DNA from: Tangfeifania diversioriginum
GTDB lineage: Bacteria > Bacteroidota > Bacteroidia > Bacteroidales > Prolixibacteraceae
Assembly: GCA_945873105.1 (NCBI GenBank)
Contig: CAMCBW010000052.1
Span: 1 to 37,186 of the forward strand
Reading direction: 5' to 3'
DNA length: 37,186 nucleotides
Made by a program: the position numbers and the translations under genes. Every line of letters starts with the position of its first letter. The first letter of the stretch is position 1. This document shows, one piece after another, positions 18,501-27,300 of this stretch. The notes under the pieces are model-generated. The model saw only the letters and a list, made by a program, of their open reading frames with translations. It did not search any database and was not told the origin of the DNA.

Positions 18501-19920
18501 CCACTCCGCTGAGCGATAGGATTGGAATAAAGACAATCAATATGATAACCTGCCCGAAGATGGCTGATTTCATCATTTTCGAGGCCCCTTTGAAGGAGAT
18601 CTTATCCATAATCGTTTGACGCTCTTCTCCCTGGGTGTTTAGTATCTCAGCCTTTTGAACAGTCATTTTGATCGCGATAAACTCTACAATAATTACCGCA
18701 CCATCTATAATTATTCCGAAATCGAGTGCCCCCAAACTCATCAGGTTGGCATCAATTCCAAAGATGTACATCATGGAGATGGTAAAAAGTAAGGCCAAGG
18801 GAATCATGGAGGCTATGACCAGGGCGGAACGCAGATCTCCCAATAACAGCATGACCGTCAACATGACGATGATGGCCCCAAGTATCAGATTCTCGGTAAC
18901 GGTGAAGGAGGTTTTTGCTATCAGTTCACTTCTTTCCAGGATCGGATTGATGAATACCCCCTCGGGTAAATTCTTCTGAATGGCCTCCACCCTACTTTTT
19001 ACCTCACTGATAACCTCTTTCGAATTGGCATTTTTGAGCATCATGATCTGTCCCAGGACAGTCTCTCCCTTGCCATTTGCAGTAATGGCCCCAAACCGGT
19101 TGGCAAATCCAAATTGTACCCGGGCCAAATCTTTGATCAATACTGGGGTGCCGAGCGTGTTCCTGACAACGATTTTTTCGATGTCGTCAAGCGATTTTAC
19201 CTGGCCATCCCCCCTGATGAAGTAGCTTTGATTGGTCTTTTCGATGTAGGAGCCACCCGAAATACTATTGTTCTTTTCCAGGGCATCAAAAACTTCCGTA
19301 ATGCTGATCCCAAAGCTCGTCAGCCTGGAGGGTTCGAGGGTCACTTCATACTGCTTCAGGTAGCCTCCCCAGCTGTTGATTTCCACAACTCCATTGATCC
19401 CTGAGAGGCGTCTTTTGATTACCCAATCCTGGATGGTTCGCAGGTCCATTGCGCTGTATCTCCCTTCGTAGCCGGGTTTCACATCCACAATGTACTGGTA
19501 GATCTCCCCTAGACCCGTGGTGATTGGACCCATTTCCGGGCTGCCATAAATTTCCGGAATATTGGCTGATGCACTCTTGATCTTTTCCGCAATAAGCTGA
19601 CGGGGAAGATAGGTTCCAGGGTGATCAGAAAAAACTACCGTAACTACGGAAATGCCAAATTTCGAGATGGATCGGATCTCCTTGACATCCGGAAGGTTGG
19701 CCATCTCCATTTCAACCGGAGCAGTAATGAATTGCTCAATCTCCTGGGTGGACAGGCTTCCCGATGTCGTAATGACCTGCACCTGGTTGTTGGTGATGTC
19801 GGGTACGGCCCCTACCGGGATTTTGTAGACAGCATAAAACCCGTAAGCTGCAATTGTGAAGGTAAATAGTATAACAATCAGCTTGTTCCTTACACTAAAG
19901 TCAATGATTTTTCCGAGCAT
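15577..19920 (-). CDS. CzcA-type heavy-metal RND pump fused to a TolC-like domain
   Basis: This is one open frame of 1447 residues. Residues 1-1040 are a complete HME-RND proton antiporter: MLGKIIDFSVRNKLIVIL at the start, two periplasmic loops and 12 membrane segments. The TM4 signature is DFGIIIDGAVIIVE with the two Asp and the Glu typical of Zn/Co/Cd-type CzcA rather than Cu/Ag-type CusA. The position of a CusA methionine ligand carries Gln (FVIQPVLKTG). Residues 1054-1071 are a signal-peptide-like stretch (LMVLFLLVPILSAIGQ), and 1075-1447 are an outer-membrane efflux (TolC/CzcC) domain with LSLKDVIGIALHNN and two coiled-coil repeats. It exports divalent metal across both membranes with the adaptor downstream. 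A weak TATCTTTA box lies at 20041-20034. Confidence 0.93.
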   Translation of the reverse strand: MLGKIIDFSVRNKLIVILFTFTIAAYGFYAVYKIPVGAVPDITNNQVQVITTSGSLSTQEIEQFITAPVEMEMANLPDVKEIRSISKFGISVVTVVFSDHPGTYLPRQLIAEKIKSASANIPEIYGSPEMGPITTGLGEIYQYIVDVKPGYEGRYSAMDLRTIQDWVIKRRLSGINGVVEINSWGGYLKQYEVTLEPSRLTSFGISITEVFDALEKNNSISGGSYIEKTNQSYFIRGDGQVKSLDDIEKIVVRNTLGTPVLIKDLARVQFGFANRFGAITANGKGETVLGQIMMLKNANSKEVISEVKSRVEAIQKNLPEGVFINPILERSELIAKTSFTVTENLILGAIIVMLTVMLLLGDLRSALVIASMIPLALLFTISMMYIFGIDANLMSLGALDFGIIIDGAVIIVEFIAIKMTVQKAEILNTQGEERQTIMDKISFKGASKMMKSAIFGQVIILIVFIPILSLSGVEGKMFHPMALSFSFAILGAMIMGLTWLPVACSLFLKPPKTKKRNISDWIMDQAYKSYYPVIQWSCGHKRIVLGAALLSLILTGVLFSRMGGEFVPTLDEGDFVIQPVLKTGTSLTRTVEMTTKMENILIREFPDEVDQIVSRIGAAEVPTDPMSMEEIDMIIKLKPKDQWKKVKTKEALADQFKEALSIIPGIEYEFTQPIEMRFNELITGVRSDIAIKIFGDDLDYITKKAAEVKELIADVPGASDIIMEKTSGLPQIKVSYNRAKIAYYGVDIENLNTCLSAAFGGKITGVVFEGEKRFDMALRFSSQDRQGIEDIRQLQVPVANGLLVPLAELAEIEYTQGPAKISRDNTHRRVVVSVNVRNRDLQSVIKDIQHKVDKEIKLTPGNYIEYGGQFENLKNATNRLMLAVPVAMLLIFIFLHFAFKSLKDAVMIYSAIPLSTVGGVFLLWARGMPFSVSAGVGFIALFGIAVLNGIVLIEHLKELQHKGMTSMRELILTGTKNRLRPVMLTAGAAAMGFLPMAISSGAGAEVQRPLATVVIGGLFSSTLLTMIALPLLFEIFYNVQGIKFFPLRFIRSKSSLMVLFLLVPILSAIGQPSELSLKDVIGIALHNNQALVADSLRVEERIALKRTAFSPDKTNFSYGSDQNNIAENGYPLKVWGVEQSFNFPTLYSAEGKSRQIAVAMAETRLKIQKNELIQRVSDAFFNCQLLQHQQLLYQKLDSLYTQLQVNSEKKVSIGETGQLEVLNIRAKKSKISAQSRSLIIDLENGYKKLKTLMNHQAGFKITGKLELLPTTTMVPDSLPIFQLLKLENDYYYTLVKVAKNSTLPDLSVNYFLGSNHYDPSKYYHGFQVGVSLPLFFGSDKAKIEAAKISHNVQTLLSDNEVNIIHNRLNELINEQLKYKTLLDNYSTTGKPLHDEIMRTALKYYNLGEIDFYQFVNSYESAVQIQLEYFENLYRYNLSASAILNYSK

Positions 19921-20291
19921 GGTATTTTTTATAATTCATTTTTTTGCATGAAGTCTGCTTTAAAAATTCGATTAATGATCATTTTTAACGCGATGAATCG
20001 TACCTGCCGTTTGATAAGCCAGACACTTACTGCTAAAGATATAAAAATTGAATGTAAAGAAGGTTGAAAAGTGCGATTTTTTACTCCTAAGAGAACGAAA
20101 AGTCATCATAACTGCAGGAATAGAAATTGGGAATCAGAAGATCTAATTTTAGTGAATTTTTTTTTCGCCTTCGGTGTAACTTTTCAAAATTATACCTGTC
20201 TAACAACCTATAATTGTCAACTATAAAAGGACAATCTTCTAATCGCTCACAAAGATGTAACTTTGAGCTTTAATAATTCATTATCAAAACT
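19921..20291. other. 371-nt divergent intergenic region
   Basis: This gap lies between the efflux operon (-) and the M13 peptidase gene (+). It is AT-rich and has no credible gene. For the plus side a TAACTTTG box is at 20258-20265. For the minus side TATCTTTA at 20041-20034 is one base off TAnnTTTG. No regulator-binding palindrome or metal-sensing riboswitch was recognised. Confidence 0.5.
20258..20265 (+). promoter_or_regulatory. Candidate -7 box for the M13 peptidase gene
   Basis: TAACTTTG is an exact TAnnTTTG match. It predicts a start near 20272 and a leader of about 20 nt. The -33 position reads TCTT, so that element is weak. Confidence 0.4.
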
Positions 20292-22328
20292 ATGAAGAAC
20301 AAATTATTTGCTATCTCAACTTCTCTTTTTATGATTGTTGTAACCTTGTTGTCTTGCTCGGAAGCTCCAAAGCCGGCTTCGTCTCCTGCAATTGATCTGT
20401 TTAACCTTGACAAGACGGTAGTGCCAGGAGACGATTTTGATACCTATGCCAATGGAGGCTGGAAGAAATTGAATCCCTTGCCAGCCGACCGTAGCCGTTT
20501 TGGTTCCTTCGACCAACTTGCCGAAGAGGCTGAAAAACAAGTGAATGATTTGGTTAAAACTACCGCAGCCGCCAAAAACGTCAAGGGGTCGGTCCCGGAT
20601 AAAATCGCCACCCTCTTCAACTTGGGAATGGATACCGCCAGGATTGAGCAACAGGGAGTCACAAGCCTGGAACCCTACCTGAATGAGATTGACCAGATCG
20701 GCACACCCGAGGAGGTTCAACAGGCCATTGTTCGTTTCCATCAATTTGGCCTGTCACCCTTGTTTGGCATCTATGGGTCGGCCGATGCCCGGAACAGTTC
20801 GATGGTCATTGCCCAGTTGACCCAGTCGGGAATGGGTATGCCTGACAGGGACTACTACCTGAACGATGATCCAAGGTCCGCAGATCTGCGGGCGAAATAC
20901 ATCGCCTACATGACCACCGTTTTCAAACTGATTGGTAACGATGAAACCACCTCTGCCGGTCATGCACAAAAAGTGATGGCACTCGAAACACGGCTTGCAA
21001 AGGCCGCCATGTCCCGTCTGGAGAGGCGCGATCCCAACAAAACCTACAACAAGGTCTCTACTGCAGAGTTGGCTAAGCTATCTCCCGATTTCAACTGGAA
21101 CCGTTACTTTGCCGAACTTGGCCTGGGAGATCCGGGAAGTGTGAACCTCAACCAACCGGCGTTCATCAAAGAGATCAGCATCTTGTTGGCTACTGTCCCA
21201 GTGGAGGAGTGGAAGGTCTACCTCAAATGGACCCTCCTCAATGAATCCGCATCCTACCTCTCTTCCAACTTTGAACAGGCAAGTTTTGATTTCTACAGCA
21301 AAGCCATGACCGGAACTGAAGTGATGCGTCCACGCTGGAAAAGGGTTTTGGGTGTCACGAGTGGTGCTTTGAGCGAAGCATTGGGTCAATTGTATGTCAA
21401 TGCCTACTTCCCGCAGGCATCCAAGGACAGGATGGTGAAGCTTGTTGAGAATCTGCGTCTATCACTGGGTGAACGCATTCAAGGTTTGGAATGGATGGGT
21501 GCTGAAACCAAACAAAAGGCGATGGAGAAGCTGGCTGCCATCAGCGTGAAGATAGGCTATCCTGACAAGTGGAGGGACTATACAGAACTCGACATCCAGG
21601 AGGATTCCTACGTCATGAATGTGATGCGTTCCAATAAGTTTGACACGGAATACAACCTGGGTAAAATCAATAAGCCGGTCGACAAGCTGGAGTGGCACAT
21701 GTCACCCCAAACCGTCAATGCCTATTACAATCCAACCATGAACGAAATTGTCTTTCCGGCAGCAATACTTCAGCCACCCTTCTTTTTCAAGGATGGGGAT
21801 GATGCGGTAAACTATGGCGCCATTGGCGTGGTGATCGGCCATGAGATGACCCATGGCTTCGACGACAAGGGATGCAAATTCGACAAGGAGGGCAACCTGA
21901 CTGACTGGTGGACACCGGAAGATGCCACCCGTTTTGAAGAACGAACCAAAATACTGGTGGACCAGTACGATGGTTTTGTGGTGCTGGATACCCTGCATGC
22001 CGATGGAAAGCTGAGCCTTGGCGAAAATATTGCCGATTTAGGGGGCTTGAACATCTCCTATCAGGCATTTCAAAAGGCAAATACCCAGAAGGAGCCTATC
22101 GATGGATTCACTCCGGAGCAGCGCTTCTTCCTGGCCTACGCCCATGTTTGGGGACAAAATATCAGAGACAAGGAGATTTTGCGACGGACCAAGGAAGATG
22201 TACATTCGCTGGGCCGTTTCAGGGTACTGGGGCCATTGCAAAATCTGCCTGAGTTCTATGCCGCTTTCGATGTAAAGGAGGGTCAGGCAATGTTTTTGGC
22301 TTCAGATAAGCGGGCTAAAATCTGGTAG
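20292..22328 (+). CDS. M13-family zinc metallopeptidase (PepO/neprilysin-like), lipoprotein
   Basis: This is a 678-residue secreted endopeptidase acting on oligopeptides outside the cytoplasm. A lipoprotein signal (VTLLSC, then SEAP) is followed by the M13 N-terminal domain (PGDDFDTYANGGWKKLNPLPADRSRFG, a family hallmark). The catalytic domain has the zinc motif HEMTH (517-521) and the downstream ENIADLGG carrying the third ligand Glu578 and Asp582, with NAYYNPTMNEIVFPAAILQPPFF just before. The C-terminus is KRAKIW, ending in the Trp that matches the family's terminal CxxW, but without the Cys, as usual in bacterial members. Its length fits bacterial PepO-like enzymes. It is monocistronic. 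Confidence 0.95.
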   Translation: MKNKLFAISTSLFMIVVTLLSCSEAPKPASSPAIDLFNLDKTVVPGDDFDTYANGGWKKLNPLPADRSRFGSFDQLAEEAEKQVNDLVKTTAAAKNVKGSVPDKIATLFNLGMDTARIEQQGVTSLEPYLNEIDQIGTPEEVQQAIVRFHQFGLSPLFGIYGSADARNSSMVIAQLTQSGMGMPDRDYYLNDDPRSADLRAKYIAYMTTVFKLIGNDETTSAGHAQKVMALETRLAKAAMSRLERRDPNKTYNKVSTAELAKLSPDFNWNRYFAELGLGDPGSVNLNQPAFIKEISILLATVPVEEWKVYLKWTLLNESASYLSSNFEQASFDFYSKAMTGTEVMRPRWKRVLGVTSGALSEALGQLYVNAYFPQASKDRMVKLVENLRLSLGERIQGLEWMGAETKQKAMEKLAAISVKIGYPDKWRDYTELDIQEDSYVMNVMRSNKFDTEYNLGKINKPVDKLEWHMSPQTVNAYYNPTMNEIVFPAAILQPPFFFKDGDDAVNYGAIGVVIGHEMTHGFDDKGCKFDKEGNLTDWWTPEDATRFEERTKILVDQYDGFVVLDTLHADGKLSLGENIADLGGLNISYQAFQKANTQKEPIDGFTPEQRFFLAYAHVWGQNIRDKEILRRTKEDVHSLGRFRVLGPLQNLPEFYAAFDVKEGQAMFLASDKRAKIW

Positions 22329-22345
22329 GATTCCCAATTAAAATC

Positions 22346-22408
22346 AACCACAATAGGTGCAAAAGCTCAGTCTGAATCACCAAAGGAGCCAATGTGCCTA
22401 TTGTGGTT
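22346..22408. terminator. 12-bp inverted repeat between convergent genes
   Basis: AACCACAATAGG (22346-22357) is the exact reverse complement of CCTATTGTGGTT (22397-22408), with a 39-nt spacer. It sits between the M13 peptidase and phosphoesterase genes. A small CCCA-TTG-TGGG hairpin follows near 22420. The long loop makes it an unusual terminator. Confidence 0.45.
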
Positions 22409-22446
22409 AAAAGAACTACCCATTGTGGGTGCTCGGTCTTGGTTTG

Positions 22447-24060
22447 TTAATCTTTTCTCCTCAACAAAAGTTCATCCCTCTTTTTCCCGTTTCTGTCAAA
22501 AAACTGGAAATGCAGCTCCTGTTGGTTCACTGTAAATGTGGAATAATTTTGTAGTGTAAATACTTCACCCCTTAGCCAGGGATATCTTCCTGGAATCAGC
22601 TCTTTGGCCAACACTACCGCCTGGTAAGGCCTGGCATATTTCTGCGGGTACATCTTGGCACAGGTCGAACCTCCAATCAGGTGTACCGTACCAAACTGAT
22701 CCATGGGCACTACCTCACCATCGTTTTTCAACCGGTCGTACCGCATCGGAAAACTTCTGAAATAGTAATGATCGTGTCCTGTGATTACGATATCAACCTT
22801 GAGGCTGTCAAAAATAGGTGCCAATACCTCCCTCAGCTCCTTTTCATCCCTGTTGGCTGCATAGATCGGTTGATGCATGACCACAATTTTCCATTTCTTT
22901 TGCGCAGTAGCAAGTTCGAGATCCTTTGTGATCCAGGCAACAGCACTCCGGAGATATTTCCCTTCTCCTGTTTTTGCCTTGATTTCCATGGCATCATCCA
23001 GGTTTTGGTTGTCCAGGCAGGTAAAGTGTGCATTGCCATAATTGAATGAATAGGTACTTCCCTCTGCAAAGATTCCTGTTTGGTTGGAGGGATTATTGAA
23101 GTAGCCCAAGTAGGCCGTGTTCTCTTGTTGAGGTCCGGTAATATTTAGTCCTCCGGTCTCATGGTTCCCTACCACAGATGCCAATGGCAGGTTGCGGAAT
23201 TGTACTTCTCCGGATTCGAAAAACCAATTCCACTCCTGACTATTTTTTCCACGGTTGACCATGTCGCCGGCATGGACAATGAAACGAATATCCGGGTTTG
23301 TTTCGAAGGCCTTCTTCAAAATTGCTTTGTAGTTGGATTGATAATTCTCTCTGCTAGATTCCTGTGAATCTGCTGTGAACAAGAATTTGACTGTTCCATT
23401 TCCGGTCGGATCCGGCGCCGTCTGGAAGGATCCTTCCTGCCAGTATTTGCCATCCCCAACCCTGTAAATATATTTTGTATCCTGCTGAAGGCCTTTCACT
23501 GTAGTTTTGTGAATGGTTACCTGGAAACGCTTTCCCTCGGGTTTGTCTACATCAATCAACTCCTTTGGAATTGAGCTTCCAATGGAACGGATTGTTCGAT
23601 CACTCTTAAATCCGGCAGGATCACCGGCCTGGACACATTCTGCAATGGTTGTTTTGATCTTTTCCATCGTGTGCCAGGTGAATGACATTGAATTGGAAGG
23701 ATCTTCCCCCATGCTGATAAAAGTTGGATAGGGATATTCAGAAGCAACCACCTGGTAAGTCACTTTGTCACTGCATTGCTCGTTGAGGCATGCCTTGAGT
23801 GAGTATTTAACAGCAGCCGTATTGAGAAGATTAGTAGCCAGTTGTCCCTTTTCGTCAGTCTTACCCAGCAGCTCATCACCCCGGTAGACCGATGCATCTG
23901 CAGCAGGCTTTCCCTCTTTGGTGAAAGTTACATGTAATTTGGCCGGATGGTTGAAAAGATTGTCCTTGCCTTCACGCCAGCTGATCTTGAGGTCCGAGCC
24001 CAACAAAAGGGCAGACCAAAGCAATAGAATGGTTAAGAGTGCAAATTTTCCTAGCGTCAT
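22447..24060 (-). CDS. Purple-acid-phosphatase-like metallophosphoesterase, exported
   Basis: This is a 537-residue protein with a signal peptide (KFALLTILLLWSALLLGSDL). A first Ig-like region (about 20-105) precedes a fibronectin-like PAP N-terminal domain (YPTFISMGEDPSNSMSFTWH to DTKYIYRVGDG) and then a calcineurin-type phosphoesterase domain with all five metal blocks: FTADSQ, HAGDMVNRG, VVGNHE, VMHQPIY and ITGHDHYYFRS. The Tyr that gives plant PAPs their colour is not present in the second block (GDMVN), so the iron-tyrosinate centre is not supported. It probably hydrolyses phosphate esters in the periplasm. The gene lies 106 nt downstream of the FAD/Fe-S dehydrogenase gene on the same strand. 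Confidence 0.9.
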   Translation of the reverse strand: MTLGKFALLTILLLWSALLLGSDLKISWREGKDNLFNHPAKLHVTFTKEGKPAADASVYRGDELLGKTDEKGQLATNLLNTAAVKYSLKACLNEQCSDKVTYQVVASEYPYPTFISMGEDPSNSMSFTWHTMEKIKTTIAECVQAGDPAGFKSDRTIRSIGSSIPKELIDVDKPEGKRFQVTIHKTTVKGLQQDTKYIYRVGDGKYWQEGSFQTAPDPTGNGTVKFLFTADSQESSRENYQSNYKAILKKAFETNPDIRFIVHAGDMVNRGKNSQEWNWFFESGEVQFRNLPLASVVGNHETGGLNITGPQQENTAYLGYFNNPSNQTGIFAEGSTYSFNYGNAHFTCLDNQNLDDAMEIKAKTGEGKYLRSAVAWITKDLELATAQKKWKIVVMHQPIYAANRDEKELREVLAPIFDSLKVDIVITGHDHYYFRSFPMRYDRLKNDGEVVPMDQFGTVHLIGGSTCAKMYPQKYARPYQAVVLAKELIPGRYPWLRGEVFTLQNYSTFTVNQQELHFQFFDRNGKKRDELLLRRKD

Positions 24061-24141
24061 GTTGTTTGATGTTTTAAGGTTTTAATGGGCGTTTTTAGAT
24101 TTTGGATTGGAACGGAAGCGCACTGTTTTATGTTGTTTTAA

Positions 24142-24156
24142 TTCTCTCAAAGAGAA
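24142..24156 (-). terminator. Short hairpin after the dehydrogenase gene
   Basis: TTCTCT (24142-24147), CAA loop, AGAGAA (24151-24156), lying just past the stop of the dehydrogenase gene at 24167. The 6-bp stem is weak and its T-run is poor. Confidence 0.25.
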
Positions 24157-24166
24157 CAGCCTATTG

Positions 24167-27094
24167 CTAACTTTGAATTGCTTCAAACAATATCTCTATT
24201 GGATGCACTGCCCTCTTGCCTGTTCCGTCGAGGATATGGTGTCGGCAACTGGTGCCAGGTGCAGCAACGACTACGTTGTCTGCCAGTTTGAGCAATTCGG
24301 GAAACAGGACCAAATTCCCGATTTTCATCGAAAGATCGTAGTGCTCCTTTTCATAGCCGAAAGAACCGGCCATCCCGCAACATCCCGAAGGAATCTCCTG
24401 TACATGGTAGTTTTGGGGCAGGGAAAGCATCTTTTTCGTGGGCAGGGTGGAGGCAATGGCTTTTTGCTGACAGTGTCCGTGAAGTTTGATGGTAAGTTCT
24501 TTGGCCGTAAATTGGTCGACAGTTATGTGGCCTTGTTCCATCTCCCTTACCAGGAACTCTTCCAGCATCATGCTGTATTTTGCAACTTTTAGTGCGGCAA
24601 TTTTTTGCTCTCCACGGAGCAAATCAGGGTATTCATCCCTGAATGTCAGGATGGCTGATGGTTCAATGCCAACCAATGGATGGTCCGTATCCAATACAGA
24701 CTGAAAGATGGCAACATTTTTTGCGGCAATTTTTGTTGCTTTCCTTAAATAGCCTTTTGACAGGAAGGTTCTTCCACTCACCGCGTGGTCAATCACCAAT
24801 ACTTTGTATCCCAAATGGTTCAGTACCCTGATGGCTTTGATTCCAATTTCGGTATCGTTGTAGTTGGTAAACTCATCTACAAAAAGATAAAGTGATCCCT
24901 TTGGTTGGGTGATGTTGCTGTTCAGCAACTCCAGCTCTCTTTTGCACCACTTGCGCAGGGTCGTTTGGCTTATTCCCGGGATACTCCTCTTTGTGGCAAA
25001 TCCGGCAGCCGATTTCAATGCTGTGGCAGTCAAACTATTTTGAATGGTAAAATTGAACAATCCTGGAGCAATGGATCCCAATTTGTAGATCGACGCAATG
25101 TTGGCCACCAGTTTCGATCGCAGGGGGGAGCCCTCCGTGTCGTATTTGTGCTGGAGAAATTCTGCCTTGATCTTGGCCATGTCGACCCCAGACGGACACT
25201 CGGATTTGCATCCTTTGCAGGACAAGCACAAATCGAGGATGTCGTACAGCTCTTTGCTGCTGAAAATTTCACGGGTACTTCTGCTGCGAAGGTAGTCGTT
25301 CAAAAGGTTGGCTCTGGCACGTGTTGTGTTTTTTTCCTCCCTGGTGGCCATATAGCTGGGACACATGGTTCCGCCAATAATTTCTGACTTGCGGCAATCA
25401 CCCGAACCATTGCACTTTTCGACATGTCTCACAAACCCCATCGAGTCGGACCAATCAAAATAGGTCTCTACAACCGGATCATTCTCTCCGGGTTGAATGC
25501 GCAGGGAACTGTCCATGGGAGGGGTATTGACAATCTTGCCGGGATTGAACAGGTTGTCTGGATCCCAGCACTGTTTTACCTCTTTGATCAGTTCAAAATT
25601 GTGTGCACCAAGAATGACCGGAATGAATTCACCTCTCAACCGGCCGTCCCCATGTTCCCCGCTCAGTGAACCACGGTATTTTTTGACCAGGTGGGCAATC
25701 TCTGTTGCAACAGTACGAAATAGTTTGACTCCTTCAGGATCTTTCAGATTGATGACCGGTCTCAGGTGCAACTCTCCGGTGGCAATATGGGCATGGTAAA
25801 CACAGTTCAACCCGTGACTGGCCATGATCATCTTGAATTCTGCGATGTATTGAGAGAGTACCTTTGGATCTACAGCAGTATCTTCCACAAGGGAGACTGG
25901 TTTGGCATCTCCCGGGACATTGGAAAGCAGTCCCAATCCTGCTTTGCGAAGGGCCCATACTTTTTTGGTATCTTCACCGGTTACCAGCGGAAAATGGTAT
26001 CCAAATCCGGCAGCTTTTAATTCATGCTCCAACTTCTGGTGGAGCATGGCGATCTCTTCCCTTGTTTCTCTCGCCCACTCCAGCACTAGAATTGCGGCAG
26101 GCTCCCCCTCCACGAAAAATCTGTTTTTCCTTTGTTCTATGCTATTCAGCGTACATTTCAGAATTACATCATCAATGAGTTCAATGGCTCCCGGATGGTA
26201 TTTCAAAGCGAGCAGATTGCCCTCCATCGCCTCTTCGAGGGTATGAAAGTGTATACAAACCAAACCGACTTCTTTGGGAGGAAGAGGTACGAGATTCAGT
26301 TTTATCTCTGTTATAAACAGGAGGGTCCCTTCTGAACCTGCCACCAGCTTGCTAAAGTTAAAATCTGCCGGGCTCTCAGAAAAGGGGGAGCTGTTCAGCA
26401 ATTCATCCAGTGCATAGCCGGTGTTTCTCCTTCGAAGTGATTTCTCGGGGTATTCTGATACTATTTGAGCCTTGTTGGTTGGATCAGACAGCATCTCATC
26501 TATCTGTTTGTAAAGTTTGTTTTCCAGTCCATCGCCAACAGTTTTCTCTTTAAACTCCCGGTAGGAGAGGGGCTTGAAATGAACCTCGGAACCATCGGAA
26601 AGAAATCCCCTGACTTCGAGGAGGTGGTCCCTGGTACTTCCATAGATGAGCGAATGAGCCCCACAGGCATTGTTTCCCACCATTCCGCCGATCATGCACC
26701 TGTTGGATGTAGAGGTTTCGGGTCCAAAAAACAGGCCAAATTGTTTCAGATGCAGGTTGAGTTCGTCGAGGACGACACCTGGTTGTAACCTAACCCAATG
26801 CTCCTCTTTGTTCACTTCAAGAATCTGTGTCATGGTTCTGGAGAGGTCCACTACAATGCCGCTGCCAACCACCTGCCCTGCCAGGGAGGTTCCAGCTGTC
26901 CTGGGAATGATTCCAAGCTTGTGTTTGCGTGCGAAATAAATTACGCGATAAATGTCCTGGTTGTTTTTTGGAAATACTACCGCAACAGGCATTTCTTTAT
27001 AGGCAGAAGCATCTGTAGAATATAGTATTAGGGTTGATTTATCTGTCAGTATATCCCCTGACAGCTCCCGCTCCAATGTCGAAAAATCAATCAT
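24167..27094 (-). CDS. FAD-binding and Fe-S D-2-hydroxyacid dehydrogenase (YdiJ-like)
   Basis: This is a 975-residue fusion of a GlcD-type flavoprotein and a GlcF-type Fe-S protein. Residues about 30-265 are the FAD-binding PCMH domain (IPRTAGTSLAGQVVGSGIVVDLSR; MIGGMVGNNACGAHS). About 270-530 are the C-terminal flavin/substrate domain with the conserved SGEHGDGRLRGEF. Fe-S motifs follow: CNGSGDCR...MCPSY and CLSCKGCKSECP (about 622-633). Two cysteine-rich CCG-type segments (GHCQQKA, SGCCGMAGSFGYEKEHY) close the protein. By family knowledge it oxidises a D-2-hydroxyacid, such as D-lactate or D-2-hydroxyglutarate, and passes electrons to a carrier or quinone; the exact substrate cannot be read. 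A TAACTTCG -7-like box is at 27224-27217. It is divergent from the NrfD-cytochrome operon. Confidence 0.92.
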   Translation of the reverse strand: MIDFSTLERELSGDILTDKSTLILYSTDASAYKEMPVAVVFPKNNQDIYRVIYFARKHKLGIIPRTAGTSLAGQVVGSGIVVDLSRTMTQILEVNKEEHWVRLQPGVVLDELNLHLKQFGLFFGPETSTSNRCMIGGMVGNNACGAHSLIYGSTRDHLLEVRGFLSDGSEVHFKPLSYREFKEKTVGDGLENKLYKQIDEMLSDPTNKAQIVSEYPEKSLRRRNTGYALDELLNSSPFSESPADFNFSKLVAGSEGTLLFITEIKLNLVPLPPKEVGLVCIHFHTLEEAMEGNLLALKYHPGAIELIDDVILKCTLNSIEQRKNRFFVEGEPAAILVLEWARETREEIAMLHQKLEHELKAAGFGYHFPLVTGEDTKKVWALRKAGLGLLSNVPGDAKPVSLVEDTAVDPKVLSQYIAEFKMIMASHGLNCVYHAHIATGELHLRPVINLKDPEGVKLFRTVATEIAHLVKKYRGSLSGEHGDGRLRGEFIPVILGAHNFELIKEVKQCWDPDNLFNPGKIVNTPPMDSSLRIQPGENDPVVETYFDWSDSMGFVRHVEKCNGSGDCRKSEIIGGTMCPSYMATREEKNTTRARANLLNDYLRSRSTREIFSSKELYDILDLCLSCKGCKSECPSGVDMAKIKAEFLQHKYDTEGSPLRSKLVANIASIYKLGSIAPGLFNFTIQNSLTATALKSAAGFATKRSIPGISQTTLRKWCKRELELLNSNITQPKGSLYLFVDEFTNYNDTEIGIKAIRVLNHLGYKVLVIDHAVSGRTFLSKGYLRKATKIAAKNVAIFQSVLDTDHPLVGIEPSAILTFRDEYPDLLRGEQKIAALKVAKYSMMLEEFLVREMEQGHITVDQFTAKELTIKLHGHCQQKAIASTLPTKKMLSLPQNYHVQEIPSGCCGMAGSFGYEKEHYDLSMKIGNLVLFPELLKLADNVVVAAPGTSCRHHILDGTGKRAVHPIEILFEAIQS

Positions 27095-27216
27095 CTACTG
27101 TGGCGTTATTAAAATAAATATGTAGATTTATAAAAATTTAGTTCCCATTCAGCCGTTTTTGATTAATATCAGCACAGGCACTGATTGGAACTGAAAAACA
27201 TTCCTTTACCGGAATA

Positions 27217-27224
27217 CGAAGTTA
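27217..27224 (-). promoter_or_regulatory. Candidate -7 box for the dehydrogenase gene
   Basis: TAACTTCG on the minus strand fits TAnnTTyG, about 120 nt before the start at 27094. No clear -33 box is seen. Confidence 0.3.
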
Positions 27225-27300
27225 GGAGAAAATCTTGTTTCTGAAGTTGCAGTTTGCACAGATTTACTACGAAGTTTAACGATAACAAACCATTACAACC

